A stretch of DNA of 64,000 nucleotides from Clostridiales bacterium. GTDB lineage: Bacteria; Bacillota; Clostridia; Lachnospirales; WQUN01. Below the pieces are notes generated by a model. That model was not told the origin of the DNA. It ran no database searches and was given only the letters and a program-made list of their open reading frames with translations. Positions 62,723 to 64,000 of this stretch are shown here, in pieces. The position numbers were made by a program, and so were the translations under genes. Location of the stretch: the NCBI GenBank assembly GCA_031269465.1, contig JAISZB010000292.1:1-64000 (forward strand), in the 5' to 3' direction. Position 1 is the stretch's first letter. Every line of letters begins with the position of its first letter.

Positions 62723-63688
62723 CTATAAAATTCCGCTGCTGCCGCTTTTTTTGGCGATCCGGTCGGCGCAGAACACCAATGCCAGGCCGACAACTGACTT
62801 AAACATGCCTACGGCGGTTGTATAGCTTAGCTTGCTGTATTCCTTGATGCCTTGCCGGTATATGTAGGTGTCGAACACCTCGCCGACGTCGCGGTTGAGC
62901 GGGTTCACCATAAGGAATATCTGGGAGAAGCCAGTGTCGAGGAAATGCCCCAAACGCAGGATAAGCATAGTAATTATCGTGCCGAAGATAGCTGGCAGGG
63001 TGATGCTCCAAAGGCGCTGCCAGCCGTTCGCGCCGTCGACATGGGCGGCGTCGTACAATTGCGGGTCTACGCCGCTGAGCGCGGCTAGAAAGATGATGGT
63101 GCCCCAGCCCGTCTCGCGCCAAATCACCTGGCCTGTAATCATCCCTCTGAAAAAGCGGGGGTTGGTCAGAAAATCCAGCTTTTTGCCGCTGAGGGCGAAA
63201 ATAATGTCGTTGATAATGCCGCCTTCAGTGGTGAACATCACCTGGCAGATGCTGGCGATGATGACCCACGACAAAAAATGGGGCATGTAAGTAACGGTTT
63301 GCACTATGCGCTTGTACCTATAGCTGCGTACGGAGTTGAGCATCAGCGCGAGTACTATGGGCAGCGGGAAGAAGAAAAACAGATTGTATATCGCCAGTAT
63401 GAAGGTGTTGCGGAACAGGTTCGTAAAATCCGGACTCGAAAAGAAGTCCGTGAAATTCTTGAGCCCGATCCACTCGCTTCCAAGGAAGCCCAAGGCCGCA
63501 TTGTACTTCTGAAACGCGATCAAAAGACCCCACATGGGCGTATACCGGAATAGGACGAAATAAAGCACGCCGGGAAGCGCCAGCAGGTAAAGCCATTTGT
63601 TGGCGGCTATCCGTTTCCATAGCGAGCCAATTCGCGGCGGTTGCGGCAACATGCTTGCGAGTCTCTCTTTTGCTCTTGTTTGACTCAA
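62723..63688 (-). CDS. sugar ABC transporter permease (LplB-type)
   Basis: This 321-residue protein is first in the operon. LFRYTPMWGLLIAFQKYN, the EAA segment LYDAAHVDGANGWQRLWSIT and SKLSYTTAVGMFKSVVGLAL are LplB-like. Start TTG 63688 follows GAGGAAG by seven bases. As in the first operon, no ATPase gene is linked, so a shared ATPase from elsewhere is expected. Confidence 0.9.
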   Translation of the reverse strand: MSQTRAKERLASMLPQPPRIGSLWKRIAANKWLYLLALPGVLYFVLFRYTPMWGLLIAFQKYNAALGFLGSEWIGLKNFTDFFSSPDFTNLFRNTFILAIYNLFFFFPLPIVLALMLNSVRSYRYKRIVQTVTYMPHFLSWVIIASICQVMFTTEGGIINDIIFALSGKKLDFLTNPRFFRGMITGQVIWRETGWGTIIFLAALSGVDPQLYDAAHVDGANGWQRLWSITLPAIFGTIITMLILRLGHFLDTGFSQIFLMVNPLNRDVGEVFDTYIYRQGIKEYSKLSYTTAVGMFKSVVGLALVFCADRIAKKSGSSGIL

Positions 63689-63740
63689 TTCACAACTTCC
63701 TCTCGTTATAATTCCATGATTCTATGATTCTGTCTATGCA

Positions 63741-63776
63741 CCAGCAAATATTATCACCAAAATATTTGCTGGTCAA
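63741..63776 (-). promoter_or_regulatory. promoter with overlapping perfect 12-bp inverted repeat (operator)
   Basis: CCAGCAAATATT (63741-63752) and AATATTTGCTGG (63761-63772) are exact reverse complements around eight bases. On the minus strand TTGACC (63776-63771) and TAATAT (63753-63748) form a promoter with 17-base spacing whose two boxes both lie in or touch the repeat. A repressor bound here would block RNA polymerase; it fits a LacI- or GntR-type sugar regulator not encoded in the window. Confidence 0.7.
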
Positions 63777-64000
63777 TAATCATTTATTGTGCATAAATTT
63801 CATTTAGGGGAGGCTGCTAAATGAGAGCAAGCGATAATGGCGGCTTTTACGCGGCGAAATAATCACTAAAAAGCAAAATACTCAATTTTGACTGGTCGTT
63901 ACAGCTAAAAGAACAGCAAATAAGATTATATGAAAGCGTCATGTATTTCGGGACTGCGCTGGAATTTCAAGGAAGATATGCCCGGCGGGCGCGAGAAGGC
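63777..64000. other. right edge, no gene seen
   Basis: This is the upstream region of the second sugar operon. No start codon with ribosome site or recognisable protein-like frame is visible before the window ends. Confidence 0.35.

Overview
The window looks like the chromosome of an anaerobic, plant-polysaccharide-degrading Bacillota (Clostridia-type) bacterium. Seen: strong GGAGG-type ribosome sites, TTGACA/TATAAT promoters, lipoprotein-type binding proteins, LplB/YtcP-type sugar permeases, copper-amine-oxidase-N-like modules at the ends of secreted proteins, a homocitrate synthase split into two genes, and nifI1/nifI2 between the nitrogenase H and D genes. The last two traits are known from clostridia and from anaerobes generally. 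The species cannot be named from the sequence.

Layout. 1-5.9 kb is a graveyard: a DUF4143-type ATPase remnant, a RelB-like antitoxin with a zeta-type kinase toxin broken by one in-frame stop, an IS1595-type transposase relic and several small inverted-repeat elements. 5.9-25.3 kb is the core of the window: an iron-only (Anf) nitrogenase island. A divergently transcribed HTH/PBP-like regulator of the molybdate-sensing type precedes anfH-nifI1-nifI2-anfD-anfG-anfK-nifE-like-nifN-like, then a FecBCD-type metal importer, nifB, nifV-omega, nifV-alpha and anfO. A three-gene cassette of unknown function follows: a protein with an N-terminal VTNSSS motif, a radical SAM protein, and a repeat protein with a cysteine-rich tail. 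A bidirectional terminator closes the island. Within this window the island has its own catalytic subunits, reductase, ammonium/2-oxoglutarate control, scaffold pair, NifB, homocitrate synthesis and metal uptake. No Mo- or V-nitrogenase genes are present here.

26-38.4 kb, minus strand: a 1579-residue AT-rich secreted protein (beta-helix, Big2-like domain, putative papain-like domain, C-terminal copper-amine-oxidase-like domain); a smaller protein with the same C-terminal domain whose signal peptide is cut off by a one-base frameshift; 2.3 kb without recognisable genes; and a tandem pair of paralogous HTH proteins of an unknown family. 39.8-41.8 kb is a sensor kinase/LuxR-type regulator pair. 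42.3-43.4 kb holds a tyrosine recombinase relic and a flavin-binding (PPOX) protein.

43.6-63.7 kb, minus strand, is given to plant cell-wall sugars. One operon encodes two paralogous (alpha/alpha)6-barrel glycosidase-like proteins, LplB- and YtcP-type permeases, a binding lipoprotein and a GH43 enzyme. A large secreted CE15-type glucuronoyl esterase follows, then a second LplB/YtcP/binding-protein operon with two uncharacterised genes, driven by a promoter overlapped by a perfect 12-bp inverted repeat.

A family of roughly 125-bp MITE-like palindromic elements runs through the whole window. In the anf island three copies end with an ATG that reads into, or is coupled to, the next gene (nifI1, the FecCD-type permease, anfO). 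One of these copies also supplies the stop codon of nifV-alpha. This family and the unexplained radical SAM cassette are the most novel-looking signals.
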